Assembly: GCA_902629215.1 (NCBI GenBank)
Contig: CACOQC010000001.1
Coordinates: forward strand, 1-64,000
Length of the DNA: 64,000 nucleotides
Reading direction: 5' to 3'
DNA from: an uncultured Pelagibacteraceae bacterium
GTDB taxonomy: Bacteria; Pseudomonadota; Alphaproteobacteria; Pelagibacterales; Pelagibacteraceae
Position numbers and translations under genes: made by a program. The notes beneath the pieces were generated by a model that worked only from the letters and a program-made list of their open reading frames with translations, searched no databases and had not been told where the DNA came from. Shown here piece after piece: positions 9,839 through 19,947 of this stretch; position 1 is the first letter of the stretch, and every line of letters begins with the position of its first letter.

Positions 9839-11252
9839 TTTCTTTATTGTATAAAATTTGATTTTTTAATTTATTAATATTATCAACCATTTCGGAATCT
9901 TCCTGCTTCAATTTCTCAATGGTTTTAACAGAATGAATTATCGTTGTATGGTCTCTATTAGAAAACTCACGTCCAATCTCAGGTAAAGATTTTGATGTGA
10001 GTATTTTTGTAAGATAAATTGCTGTTTGTCTAGGCCTTACTAAATATCTTGATCTTCTAGATGATAACATTTCGTTTTTGCTTATTTTGAAAAATTTACA
10101 AACTAATGTTTGGATTAAATCAATTGTAACTTTATTTTCTGTTAAATTTAGTAAATCTTTTAAAACGACTTTAGTTTCTGATAAAGTTGGCATCTTTTTA
10201 TAAATTCTAGAAAATGACACGATTCTATTAACTGAACCAACTAATTCTCTAATACTTGCGGTAATTTCATTACTAATAAATTCTTTCACCTCTTCCGAAA
10301 TTTTAAATTGTCCTGAATATAAGCTATCAAGCTCATCAGATTTTTTTTGAACAATTTTTTTTCTTAATTCAAAATCAGGTTTTTGTATGTCAACAACCAA
10401 ACCACCGGAAAATCTAGATTTTATTCTCTCTTGAATTCTAGATAGCTTATTAGGTGCTCTATCAGCAGAAACAATTATTTGTGAACCTCTGTCAAATAAA
10501 GCATTAAAAGTATGAAAAAATTCTTCTTGCATGGCCTCTTTACCATTCATAAATTGAATATCATCAATTAATAAAACATCAGTATTTCTGAAATAATCTT
10601 TAAATTTTACCATATCGTTTGCTTTTATTGATTTTACGAACTGGTACATGAATCTTTCAGCAGAAATGAACATTATCTTGTTATTTTTTTTTAACTCATA
10701 CCCTATGGAATTTAAAAGATGTGTTTTTCCCATACCAACACCCCCATAAATATAAAGGGGATTATAACTAGAGCTATTTTCTGAAACTTTACGTGAGGCC
10801 TCATATGCCAATTTATTACTTGAGCTTGTTATAAAATTTTCAAATCTTTTATTTGGATCAATTCTATTATATTGAAGATATGATTCTTCAATAAATGATA
10901 CATTTTCTTGATTTTTGATTAAGTGAAAGTTTTCTTTGTTAAAATTTGTTTTAGTATCTAGATTTTTTTCATCAATAATTTTAAATTCTATCCTTATAAT
11001 ATTTTTATTATGGGTCTTAATTACCTGTAAAATTTGATCTAAATATCTAGAAGTGATCCAGTCTCTTATAAATCTTGTTGGCACAGATAATAAAAGATAA
11101 TTATTAAACTCCTCTACTAAATTAATTTTCTTCAACCAACTTTCATAAATATCATTCCCCAATTTATTTTTCATTTCAATCTGAATTGAATTCCAATCCA
11201 AATTTTGAGGTTTTAATTTATTTAAATTATTATTTTTAAAAGTATTACTCAT
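9828..11252 (-). CDS. dnaA: Chromosomal replication initiator DnaA (start at MSNTFKN preferred over the track start at 11279)
   Basis: YGGVGMGKTHLLNSIG, VLLIDDIQFMNGKE, FSNRDHTTIIHSVKTIEKL. Confidence 0.95.
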   Translation of the reverse strand: MSNTFKNNNLNKLKPQNLDWNSIQIEMKNKLGNDIYESWLKKINLVEEFNNYLLLSVPTRFIRDWITSRYLDQILQVIKTHNKNIIRIEFKIIDEKNLDTKTNFNKENFHLIKNQENVSFIEESYLQYNRIDPNKRFENFITSSSNKLAYEASRKVSENSSSYNPLYIYGGVGMGKTHLLNSIGYELKKNNKIMFISAERFMYQFVKSIKANDMVKFKDYFRNTDVLLIDDIQFMNGKEAMQEEFFHTFNALFDRGSQIIVSADRAPNKLSRIQERIKSRFSGGLVVDIQKPDFELRKKIVQKKSDELDSLYSGQFKISEEVKEFISNEITASIRELVGSVNRIVSFSRIYKKMPTLSETKVVLKDLLNLTENKVTIDLIQTLVCKFFKISKNEMLSSRRSRYLVRPRQTAIYLTKILTSKSLPEIGREFSNRDHTTIIHSVKTIEKLKQEDSEMVDNINKLKNQILYNKENEI

Positions 11253-11521
11253 TTGTGGGGAACATTGAGTTAGAACCATAATAAAATTATTGCAAGATAT
11301 AATTTTAAAATTTGAAAAAAAAATAAAATCTACGATTGTGAAATCTTACGTTGTAAAAATATTTTTTATTTTTAATCAAAAAAAATTTTTTATTAATAAA
11401 ATTTATAATTGAAAATTAATAAAATAAAAATTTACTAAATCTAAATATTGTATCTAACGACAATAAATTTATAGATTTTGTAGCTCCTGAGGTTGCATTA
11501 GAATAACAACCCTGAGTATGT

Positions 11522-11785
11522 TTACTTTAGAGCTGATATTTTTTTAGTTATTCTTGAAACATTTCTAGATGCATTCTGTCTCTTTATAATTCCTGTCTTA
11601 GCAATTTTCATGAGTTCAGAATTCAACTTAGGTAAGAATTTTAGCGCTTCTGACTTTTTTTTACCCTCTAAAAGAATATTCATTTTTTTTAAAGCATTTT
11701 TATATCTACTTTTTCTAGCTTTATTGACAGCTGTCTGTTTAGAAATTCTTCTAATTCTTTTTATTGCAGATTTAGTGTTTGCCAT
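11522..11785 (-). CDS. rpsT: 30S ribosomal protein S20
   Basis: MANTKSAIKRIRRISKQTAVNKARKSRYKNALKK. Confidence 0.97.
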   Translation of the reverse strand: MANTKSAIKRIRRISKQTAVNKARKSRYKNALKKMNILLEGKKKSEALKFLPKLNSELMKIAKTGIIKRQNASRNVSRITKKISALK

Positions 11786-11837
11786 TTTTCGCTGGTGATA
11801 TAACCACAGAATTTGTCTTGGTCAACTATTATATTTG

Positions 11838-12701
11838 CTATTTTTGGCATTTATTACAATAAAAGACTGATCTGTTCGAAATCATTTTTTTCTCAATTTT
11901 TCCATTACAATCTTTACGTAAACAATTTAATTTGTCTCTTTGATAAACCTTAAAATTATCTTGAAAACTACCTTTGTTGCCTTGTGTATTTGTAAAGTTT
12001 TGAATTGAAGATCCACCTTTTTTAATAGCATTTTTTAAAACCTTTTTTGAGTAGAAAATGATGTTTTTATAATCTTTCTTATTTAAACTTTTACTTTGTT
12101 TAAACGGATTTATTTTACAAAAATATAATATTTCATTAGCATAAATGTTTCCAATACCTGAAACAAATTTTTGATCTAATAAATAATTTTTTATATTTTT
12201 TGTTTTATTTTTAAGACTTTTCTTGAAATATTGTATATTAAATTTTTTATCAAAAGGCTCTGGACCATAATTTTTAAAAAATTGTTTTAATTTTTCATTA
12301 TTTTCAATAATTTTAAAAAAACCAAATCTTCTTGGATCATTATAAATTATTTTTAATTTATTAAAGGAAATCAATATATGATTATGTTTTTTAGGCAATG
12401 ATACAGAACTATAAAAACTTGTATTTGTAAAATTATTTTTTCTTCCAGCTTTTATAATGTGAACCGTTCCTGACATTCCCAAATGTAAAACTAATATAGA
12501 TTTATTATCCAAATATAAGAGAATATATTTGGAAAATCGTTTTACATGTTGAATTTTAGAAAATTTTATTTTTGATGAAAAATCTTTGCTTAATTTAAAC
12601 CTGAGATTAGAGTTATTTACAACTACTCTCTTAATTTGTTTATTTTCAACATTTTTTTTAAGTGATTGTTTTACTATTTCTACTTCAGGCAATTCAGGCA
12701 T
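11838..12701 (-). CDS. mutM: Formamidopyrimidine-DNA glycosylase
   Basis: MPELPEVEIVKQSL start; GIGNIYANEILY; C-terminal zinc finger. Confidence 0.96.
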   Translation of the reverse strand: MPELPEVEIVKQSLKKNVENKQIKRVVVNNSNLRFKLSKDFSSKIKFSKIQHVKRFSKYILLYLDNKSILVLHLGMSGTVHIIKAGRKNNFTNTSFYSSVSLPKKHNHILISFNKLKIIYNDPRRFGFFKIIENNEKLKQFFKNYGPEPFDKKFNIQYFKKSLKNKTKNIKNYLLDQKFVSGIGNIYANEILYFCKINPFKQSKSLNKKDYKNIIFYSKKVLKNAIKKGGSSIQNFTNTQGNKGSFQDNFKVYQRDKLNCLRKDCNGKIEKKMISNRSVFYCNKCQK

Positions 12702-12797
12702 ATTTAATGAAATATATCATATTTTCATGATGATATGTTTAAAGTTTTTGATTAATTAAATCTAAAACTTTATATTGATAATCAAAAATTTATTTTT

Positions 12798-13502
12798 ATG
12801 GAACAACAGCTTCAAAATAAAAAAGGTCTAGTCGATAAAGTCTTTAATAAAGTATTTGATAAATATGATTTAATGAATGATTTTATGTCTTTAGGTGTTC
12901 ATCGATTTTGGAAAAGAGATTTGATTAACATGATGGCTCCGACAAAAAATAAAAAATTGATAGATGTTGCATGTGGTACTGGGGACATAGCAAAACTTTT
13001 CTTAAAAAAAACGAATAATGGTTCAACTGTTTTTAACATTGATCCAAATAAAAATATGATAAACCAAGGTAAAAAAAGACTTAAAAATTTAAAAAATATT
13101 ACCTGGTATATTCAGAGTGCTGAGAAATTGAATTTTCAAGATAATTATTTTGATTACTATACAATAAGTTTCGGTCTTAGAAATACAAAGGATATTAATA
13201 AATCACTTGAAGAGGCTTATAGAGTTTTAAAACCAGGGGGAAGATTTTTATGTTTAGAATTTTCTAAAATTAATAATTTAAATTTGGATTTTATATATAG
13301 AAATTATTCTAAGTTAATACCTAAAATTGGTAAACTAGTTGTTGGTGAAAGCCAACCATATGAATACCTAGTAGAAAGTATAGAAAAATTTTTAAATCAA
13401 GAAGAATTAAAAGATAGTATGAAAAAAGTAGGTTTTACAAAATGTGATTATAGAAACTTAAGTGGTGGAGTTGTAGCAATTCACTCAGGTTGGAAAGTTT
13501 AA
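12798..13502 (+). CDS. ubiE: Ubiquinone/menaquinone C-methyltransferase
   Basis: VFDKYDLMNDFMSLGVHRFWKR; DVACGTGDIA; FGLRNTKD. Confidence 0.96.
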   Translation: MEQQLQNKKGLVDKVFNKVFDKYDLMNDFMSLGVHRFWKRDLINMMAPTKNKKLIDVACGTGDIAKLFLKKTNNGSTVFNIDPNKNMINQGKKRLKNLKNITWYIQSAEKLNFQDNYFDYYTISFGLRNTKDINKSLEEAYRVLKPGGRFLCLEFSKINNLNLDFIYRNYSKLIPKIGKLVVGESQPYEYLVESIEKFLNQEELKDSMKKVGFTKCDYRNLSGGVVAIHSGWKV

Positions 13503-15070
13503 TGTTCAAAAAATTATTTACTTTATTTCAACTTGGTAGAAAGGTAGCTAAGTCTGATATATTATCTATTACATCTAAATTTCAAAAGCCACCCTTAGCA
13601 ATAATTATTTTATTTAAAATTTTATCATTTTCTTTTTCTGAAAAGAAACAAGTTGATATGGACAAAAGTGAGGGTGAGCGTTTAGCTAATTCACTTGAAT
13701 CCATGGGGACAACATTTATAAAGCTCGGTCAATTTTTAGCTACAAGACCAGACATAATTGGTGAAGAGTTGTCAAAACAACTTGAAAATCTGCAAGATAA
13801 GTTACCACCATTTTCTTTGCTGCACGCTAAAGAGATTATTAAGAATGATTTAGGTGAAGATACTTATAACTCAATAATTGATTTAAGTGAACCTGTAGCT
13901 GCAGCTTCAATTGCTCAAGTACATAAAGCAAAAATAAATGATGGTGGAACAATAAAAGATGTAGCAATAAAAATTTTACGACCCAATATAAAAAAAATAT
14001 TTAATGAAGAAATAGATGCAATCATGCTTTTTGCCTTTTTAATTGAGTCCTTCATAAAAAAAACAAAAAGACTTAAATTAGTTGAGGTAGTTTTTTTGTT
14101 AAAAGAAATAACTAATTTAGAAATGGATCTTAGATTTGAGGCAGCAGCGGCTAATGAGTACGCAGAAAACACAAAAAATGATGTTGGTTTCAGAGTTCCT
14201 CAAATTTATTGGAATTTTACGAGTGAAAATGTAATGACATTGGATTGGGTTGATGGAATTTCAATTAGAGAAACTCAAGAATTAAAAAATAGAAATTTTA
14301 ACACTGAAAAAATTGCGGAAGATATTATTCAAAGTTTTTTAAGACATGCGGTAAGAGATGGATTCTTTCATGCTGATATGCATCAAGGAAATATATTTAT
14401 AGATACTGATGGTCAAATTGTTCCAATTGATTTTGGTATAATGGGAAGACTTGATAAAATGAGTAAAAGATTTTTAGCAGAAATATTATTTGGATTTATT
14501 CAAAGAGATTATCGAAAAGTTGCAGAGGTACACCTAGTTGCAGGTCTCGTTCCTAAAGAAGTACCTATTGATGATCTCGCTCAAGCCTTAAGATCCATCG
14601 GTGAACCAATATTTGGTCAAGCTGTAAAAGATATATCTGGAGGAAAATTATTAAAGCAATTGTTTGATGTTACTGAAAAATTTAATATGCAAACTCAACC
14701 TCAACTTCTAATGTTGCAAAAAACTATGGTTGTTGTTGAGGGAGTAGCAAGAAAATTAAACCCAAATACAAATATATGGACCACATCTAAGCCTGTATTA
14801 GAGAATTGGTTAAAAGAAACAAAAGATCCAATGACAACTATTAACGAGACAATCCAAAATACCTCTGAAGTCATAAAAAGATTACCTGAATTTCCTGAAA
14901 TAATGGATAAAGCCAATCAAGCACTTACATATCTTGCAAGTGGACAGATTCCCCAAAACTCTAATTCATACAATGCTTTAAATACAAAAAAATCAGAAAT
15001 GACTGCTTTTAGAAATCAATCTATTATTGGTTTTTTAATCCTTGTAATTTTTGGTCTATTGGTATTTTAA
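13490..15070 (+). CDS. ubiB: Ubiquinone biosynthesis protein UbiB (ABC1/ADCK-like)
   Basis: GTTFIKLGQFLATRPDIIG; AAASIAQVHKA; FFHADMHQGNIF; IDFGIMGRL. Confidence 0.96.
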   Translation: MESLMFKKLFTLFQLGRKVAKSDILSITSKFQKPPLAIIILFKILSFSFSEKKQVDMDKSEGERLANSLESMGTTFIKLGQFLATRPDIIGEELSKQLENLQDKLPPFSLLHAKEIIKNDLGEDTYNSIIDLSEPVAAASIAQVHKAKINDGGTIKDVAIKILRPNIKKIFNEEIDAIMLFAFLIESFIKKTKRLKLVEVVFLLKEITNLEMDLRFEAAAANEYAENTKNDVGFRVPQIYWNFTSENVMTLDWVDGISIRETQELKNRNFNTEKIAEDIIQSFLRHAVRDGFFHADMHQGNIFIDTDGQIVPIDFGIMGRLDKMSKRFLAEILFGFIQRDYRKVAEVHLVAGLVPKEVPIDDLAQALRSIGEPIFGQAVKDISGGKLLKQLFDVTEKFNMQTQPQLLMLQKTMVVVEGVARKLNPNTNIWTTSKPVLENWLKETKDPMTTINETIQNTSEVIKRLPEFPEIMDKANQALTYLASGQIPQNSNSYNALNTKKSEMTAFRNQSIIGFLILVIFGLLVF

Positions 15071-15078
15071 TTCACTCG

Positions 15079-16278
15079 ATGAGTAATTTGAACAATAAAA
15101 AGATCTTATTAATAATTTGTGGTGGAATAGCTGCTTATAAAAGTCTTGAAATAATTAGGCTTTTAAAAAAAAACAACGTTATTATAAAAACAATTCTTAC
15201 CAAAAGTGGTGCTGAATTTGTAACACCTCTTTCAATTACTTCGTTATCCCAATCAAAAGTTTATCAAGACCTTTTTAGTATAGAAAATGAAGCAGAGATG
15301 GATCATATTAGTCTTTCAAGGTGGGCAGATCTTATTTTAATTGCACCTGCAACAGCTAATACAATATCTAAACTTGCAAATGGAAATTCTGATGATTTGG
15401 CATCTACAGTTGCTCTTGCTTCAAACAAAAAAATTTTTATTGCTCCTGCAATGAATGTAAGAATGTGGGACCATCAATCTACTAAAGATAATATAGCTAA
15501 ATTAAAAACTTATGACTATAAATTAATTGGTCCAAGAATTGGGAACATGGCATGTGGCGAATATGGTGAAGGAAAGATGTCAGAACCAATAGAAATAGTA
15601 AAAGAACTAGAAAGTTATTTTAAAAATTTAAAGAAAAATAACAAGTTAAAGGCAATAGTAACTGCAGGGCCTACTAATGAATATATTGATCCTATAAGGT
15701 TTATTACTAATAAATCAAGTGGAAAGCAGGGATATGAAATTGCAAAATCGTTATCAAAAAAAGGTTTTGATACAACCTTAATTTCAGGGCCAACAAATTT
15801 GGAAATAAACAGCGATATTAATCTAATAAAAGTTGAAACTGCCGAAGAAATGTTTCTAGCGACACTTAATAGCTTACCTGCTGATGTTGCAGTATTTTCA
15901 GCAGCAGTTGGTGATTATAAAGTAAAAAAAACTTCAAAAGAAAAAATTAAGAAAGTAGACAATCTTTATTTAGAATTAGAGAAAAATGTAGATATTCTAA
16001 ATTATATTTCTAATCATAATTCTTTAAGACCAAAGCTTGTAATTGGATTTGCTGCAGAAACTAATAATTTAGAAAAATATGCTAATAAAAAACTTAACGA
16101 AAAAAATTGTGATTGGATAATTGCAAATGATGTATCAAATAAAAAAATAGGATTTAACTCAGATTTTAATGAAGTATCAATTTTTTATAAAAGTAATAAT
16201 ACTGAAAAACTAAAATACAAACACAAATCTGAAATTTCAGATGAAGTAGTAGAAAAAATTATTAATCATTTAAATTAA
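15079..16278 (+). CDS. coaBC: Bifunctional phosphopantothenoylcysteine decarboxylase/phosphopantothenate-cysteine ligase
   Basis: ICGGIAAYKSLEIIRLL; APAMNVRMW; TAGPTNEYIDPIRFITNKSSGKQGYEIA. Confidence 0.96.
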   Translation: MSNLNNKKILLIICGGIAAYKSLEIIRLLKKNNVIIKTILTKSGAEFVTPLSITSLSQSKVYQDLFSIENEAEMDHISLSRWADLILIAPATANTISKLANGNSDDLASTVALASNKKIFIAPAMNVRMWDHQSTKDNIAKLKTYDYKLIGPRIGNMACGEYGEGKMSEPIEIVKELESYFKNLKKNNKLKAIVTAGPTNEYIDPIRFITNKSSGKQGYEIAKSLSKKGFDTTLISGPTNLEINSDINLIKVETAEEMFLATLNSLPADVAVFSAAVGDYKVKKTSKEKIKKVDNLYLELEKNVDILNYISNHNSLRPKLVIGFAAETNNLEKYANKKLNEKNCDWIIANDVSNKKIGFNSDFNEVSIFYKSNNTEKLKYKHKSEISDEVVEKIINHLN

Positions 16279-16715
16279 TGATTAAAGTTATAATCAAAAA
16301 ATTAGATTCCTCTGTTCAGTTACCTACATATAAAACCGATGGTGCATCAGGTATGGATTTAATGGCACATATAGAAAAACCAATTAACTTAGAACCTGGG
16401 AAATCTTGTCTTGTTCCGACCGGATTATCAGTTGCATTTCCTAAAGAATATGAGGTTCAAATAAGACCAAGGTCTGGTTTGGCTGCAAAAAACAATATTA
16501 GTGTTTTGAATACACCAGGAACGATTGATAGTGATTATAGGGGGGAAATTAAGATAATTCTATTTAATCACGGAAATGAAAATTTTATAATTAACAACAA
16601 TGATAGAGTTGCTCAAATGGTATTAACTCCAGTTATGGAAATGGAACTAGAGGAAGCAAATGAACTTCCAAAATCTGTAAGAGGTGAGGGAGGATTTGGC
16701 TCAACTGGTAAATGA
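16278..16715 (+). CDS. dut: dUTP diphosphatase
   Basis: GASGMDLMAHIE; RPRSGLAAKN; GTIDSDYRGE; RGEGGFGSTGK. Confidence 0.97.
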   Translation: MIKVIIKKLDSSVQLPTYKTDGASGMDLMAHIEKPINLEPGKSCLVPTGLSVAFPKEYEVQIRPRSGLAAKNNISVLNTPGTIDSDYRGEIKIILFNHGNENFIINNNDRVAQMVLTPVMEMELEEANELPKSVRGEGGFGSTGK

Positions 16716-17449
16716 AAAATAGTTTAAATAAATCTCAAATCGAAAGATTTTCGAGACAATTAGTTTTAAAAAATATTGGTGCTAAAGGTCAGAAAAAAAT
16801 TTTATCCTCTAAAGTTTTAATTGTTGGCATCGGTGGTTTAGGTTGTCCTGCAGCAGAAAATCTAGTAAGGGCTGGTATTGGCACTATAGGTCTTATCGAC
16901 AACGACATTGTCAATCTTTCAAACATTCATAGACAAAGTTTATTTAATTCTAAGGACATTAAAAAAGCAAAAGTTGCTGTAGCAGAAAAAAAATTAAAAG
17001 AAATAAATCCACTAACAAAAATTAAAACTTATAAATCAAGACTCAACGAGAAAAATATTGAAAAAATCATCAAAAATTATGAACTTATTATTGATGGTTC
17101 AGATAATTTTAAAACAAAATTCTTAATTAATGATTATTGTATGAAGTTAAAAAAAAAATTAGTTACTGGCGCTATAAGTAAATTTGATGGTCACATATTT
17201 ACATTTGATTTTAAAAATAAAAAAACAGCATCATTGAAAAATTTTTATCAAGAAAATGAGATTTCAGATGATGTTTTAAATTGTGAGTTTGAAGGCGTTC
17301 TTGGAACTATCGCATCAGTAGTGGGTACTACCCAGGCAAATGAGGCTTTAAAAATGTTAATGGAAATTGGTCAAAACTTAGAAAATCAAATATTAATTAT
17401 AGATCTGCTAAATCTTAATTTTAGAAAAGTTAAATTCAAAAAAAAATAA
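16712..17449 (+). CDS. ThiF/MoeB/HesA family adenylyltransferase
   Basis: RFSRQLVLKNIGAKGQKKILSSKVLIVGIGGLGCPAAENLVRAGIG; NLHR-like SNIHRQSLF. Confidence 0.92.
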   Translation: MKNSLNKSQIERFSRQLVLKNIGAKGQKKILSSKVLIVGIGGLGCPAAENLVRAGIGTIGLIDNDIVNLSNIHRQSLFNSKDIKKAKVAVAEKKLKEINPLTKIKTYKSRLNEKNIEKIIKNYELIIDGSDNFKTKFLINDYCMKLKKKLVTGAISKFDGHIFTFDFKNKKTASLKNFYQENEISDDVLNCEFEGVLGTIASVVGTTQANEALKMLMEIGQNLENQILIIDLLNLNFRKVKFKKK

Positions 17450-17457
17450 GATAATAT

Positions 17458-17907
17458 TTGATAATGAAAAAAATTTTTTTTTTAATAGTAATTTGGATTT
17501 TCTTTCAATCTATTGTTTTTTCTGAAGAAATTTTTCTTTCATTAAAAAAAAATCAAGTTAACGTAAGATATGGTCCAAGCTTTGAATCACCAATTAAATT
17601 TGTTTATAAAAAAGTTCATTTACCAATAAAACAAATTGATAAGAAAGAAAATTGGAGGAGAATTATAGACTCTAAAAACAATAGTGGGTGGATACACTGG
17701 TCTCAATTAAAAAAAACCAATTCTATAATTCCTTTGGAAGATAAAATTCTATTTAAAAAACCCTCTAATTTTTCGAAACCAATTGCCAAAATTAAAAAAG
17801 GTAGACTTTTGATATTTCAAAAGTGTGATGGCAAATGGTGTAAAGTTAAAACTAAAAAAGTTAAAGGTTGGATTAAAATAGATAATATTTGGGGTTCAAT
17901 TAACTAA
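17458..17907 (+). CDS. Secreted bacterial SH3-domain protein
   Basis: Signal peptide, then KNQVNVRYGPSFESPIKFVYKK...WRRIIDSKNNSGWIHWSQL. Confidence 0.82.
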   Translation: MIMKKIFFLIVIWIFFQSIVFSEEIFLSLKKNQVNVRYGPSFESPIKFVYKKVHLPIKQIDKKENWRRIIDSKNNSGWIHWSQLKKTNSIIPLEDKILFKKPSNFSKPIAKIKKGRLLIFQKCDGKWCKVKTKKVKGWIKIDNIWGSIN

Positions 17908-18496
17908 AGTCTGCTGATAAAGATTTTACTGTTACGTCATTTAATTTTGTTGAATGTGAATAATCATTATGATCAATCCCAAGTTCAATTAATGAGTTCG
18001 ATTTAAATTTTTTTATTTGTTCTTCATTAAATTTAAAGTGAATAAACTGAACCGATGAAGCTTTTCCCTCTGCTGAGGTTCTATCAACATCTTCTTCTGG
18101 AACAGCTTTAATTAAGTCTCCATCTACTTTCATATAAACCTTTTCCTCTATTCCTCCTACTTTGCCTAAAAAGGTTGCTCTAGAGACAGGATTATCGATT
18201 TCAAACATTAATGTTGCTGTTAGTTCTTTTCCGTTTGGTACTAAAGGATTATAAGCTGATAGCTCATCTTTTAATTGATCATCACCGCCTTTTTCAATGT
18301 AAAGCATTTCCTGAACTTGAGCTAACATTGTTTCGTAACTTTCAAAGTAAAATGTTGCGTAAGGTCCTAATGGAACTCTTCTATCTTTTTTAAATTCTAC
18401 AATACTTTTTCTTAATTCTTTTCTTTGTTTAGTATAGACATCTAAAGGCATGATGTCTTCTTTTTGTATTATTCTCTTTTCTTTTGGCATCATCAT
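17900..18496 (-). CDS. DUF3501 family protein
   Basis: EDIMPLDVYTKQRKELRKSIVEFKKDRRVPLGPYATFYFESYETMLAQVQEMLYIEKGG, recognised DUF3501 pattern; start overlaps the stop of the upstream Fe-S gene by 4 nt. Confidence 0.85.
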   Translation of the reverse strand: MMMPKEKRIIQKEDIMPLDVYTKQRKELRKSIVEFKKDRRVPLGPYATFYFESYETMLAQVQEMLYIEKGGDDQLKDELSAYNPLVPNGKELTATLMFEIDNPVSRATFLGKVGGIEEKVYMKVDGDLIKAVPEEDVDRTSAEGKASSVQFIHFKFNEEQIKKFKSNSLIELGIDHNDYSHSTKLNDVTVKSLSADFS

Positions 18497-19824
18497 AACC
18501 TATAACTTTTTGCTATCAATTCGATAGGATGTAGTGCCTCATCATTTGAAATATTTGTATCTGCTTCTAATTGTTTTAAATGTTTTCCTGCTAACGGACA
18601 ATCTGAAGCCATATATTTATTATTTTTAGTTTTGATTTGTCTCGTTGTTGGCCTCCCGACTTTAATTGCTAAATCATGTGTTTCTTTCATCACACCAAAT
18701 GTTCCTCCGTGACCAGCACATCTTTCTACTACATCAACTTTTACATTAGGTATCAACTTTAACATATCTCTAGCTTTAATACCCATATTTTGAGCTCTAG
18801 CATGACAAGCATGATGAACTGTTACACCTCCATCGATTTCTTGTAATCCGTCAGCTATGCCTTCATTATTTGCAATATCAACCACATATTCATCAATGTC
18901 CATTACATTTGCTGAAAGTTTTTTGATATTTTCATTATTTGGGAGCAATAAAGGCCATTCAAATTTCAACATAAGACCACAGCTAGCAGTAAGTGTAACA
19001 ACTTTATAACCTTTATCTATCCATTCTAATAAATCTTTTGATACTTTTTTCGCCTGATCAACTACTTTTGGTAAATCAGCTTGTTCTAAAAATGGCATTC
19101 CACAACACCCAGGATAAGCCTCTTGCACCTCAACTCCATTTTTTTTTAATACTTTTAACGCAGCAACACCTGTATTTTTTTTATTAAAATTAACAAAGCA
19201 GGTTGAATAAATCACAACTTTTCTGTCACTTTTCTTATTTTCAAAATTTATTTTATGAATATTTTTTTTAAAAAAATTTGAAAAAGTTTCTGAATTATAT
19301 TTTGGAAGTTGAGCTCTGATATCTATGCCTGCAATTATTTCTAACAGTTTTCTGAAGAGTTTATTTTTGATATTGGACAACCAATTAATTAAACCTGAAA
19401 ACATCACACCAATTTTAGAATTCCTATCAATTTCCGCTAGTTGTCTAGGCACAGCAGGTAATTTACCTTGTTTCTTTTGTGCCATCCTATATCTCAACAT
19501 TAAGTGGGGAAAATCTAAATCAAAATCATGTGGAGGTACGTATGGACATTTGGTCATAAAACACATATCACATAATGTACATGCGTCCACAACTGGAGCA
19601 AATTGATCACTAGATAAGCTGTCTACATCTTCATTTTTTGACTCATCAATCATATCAAAGAGTTTTGGGAATGAGTCACAAAGATTAAAGCATCTTCTGC
19701 AACCATGACAAATATCAAACACTCTTCTCATCTCAGAATCTAATTTTTCTGAATTTAAAAAATCTGGATTTTCAAAATCTATCGGATGTCTTATAGGGGC
19801 TTCTGTGCTTCCTTCTTTATTCAT
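18493..19824 (-). CDS. Heterodisulfide reductase/GlpC-like Fe-S oxidoreductase (two 4Fe-4S motifs, CCG domains)
   Basis: CHGCRRCFNLC, CTLCDMCFMTKCPYVPP, AYPGCCGMPFLEQAD, VHHACHARAQNMG...ERCAGHGGTFG. Confidence 0.9.
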   Translation of the reverse strand: MNKEGSTEAPIRHPIDFENPDFLNSEKLDSEMRRVFDICHGCRRCFNLCDSFPKLFDMIDESKNEDVDSLSSDQFAPVVDACTLCDMCFMTKCPYVPPHDFDLDFPHLMLRYRMAQKKQGKLPAVPRQLAEIDRNSKIGVMFSGLINWLSNIKNKLFRKLLEIIAGIDIRAQLPKYNSETFSNFFKKNIHKINFENKKSDRKVVIYSTCFVNFNKKNTGVAALKVLKKNGVEVQEAYPGCCGMPFLEQADLPKVVDQAKKVSKDLLEWIDKGYKVVTLTASCGLMLKFEWPLLLPNNENIKKLSANVMDIDEYVVDIANNEGIADGLQEIDGGVTVHHACHARAQNMGIKARDMLKLIPNVKVDVVERCAGHGGTFGVMKETHDLAIKVGRPTTRQIKTKNNKYMASDCPLAGKHLKQLEADTNISNDEALHPIELIAKSYRL

Positions 19825-19919
19825 ATCACTAAATTCATTATTAAAACTAAAGCAATTGAAACCATAATTACAAGTTCGTTACACCAATCCTCAATTGTTT
19901 GTACAAATTGATCTAACAT
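19821..19919 (-). CDS. Putative 32-aa single-TM protein, not in the ORF track
   Basis: Hand translation MLDQFVQTIEDWCNELVIMVSIALVLIMNLVI*; stop overlaps the ATG of the Fe-S gene (ATGA). Confidence 0.55.
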   Translation of the reverse strand: MLDQFVQTIEDWCNELVIMVSIALVLIMNLVI

Positions 19920-19947
19920 TTGTTTCAGTAAATTTTTTTAAAGTTTT

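Noticed and set aside
12714-12736. Short inverted repeat ATATCAT...ATGATAT in the mutM upstream region
   Set aside because: 7-bp arms of pure common A/T words with a 9-nt spacer are likely by chance here; the adjacent 31-bp palindrome is much stronger.
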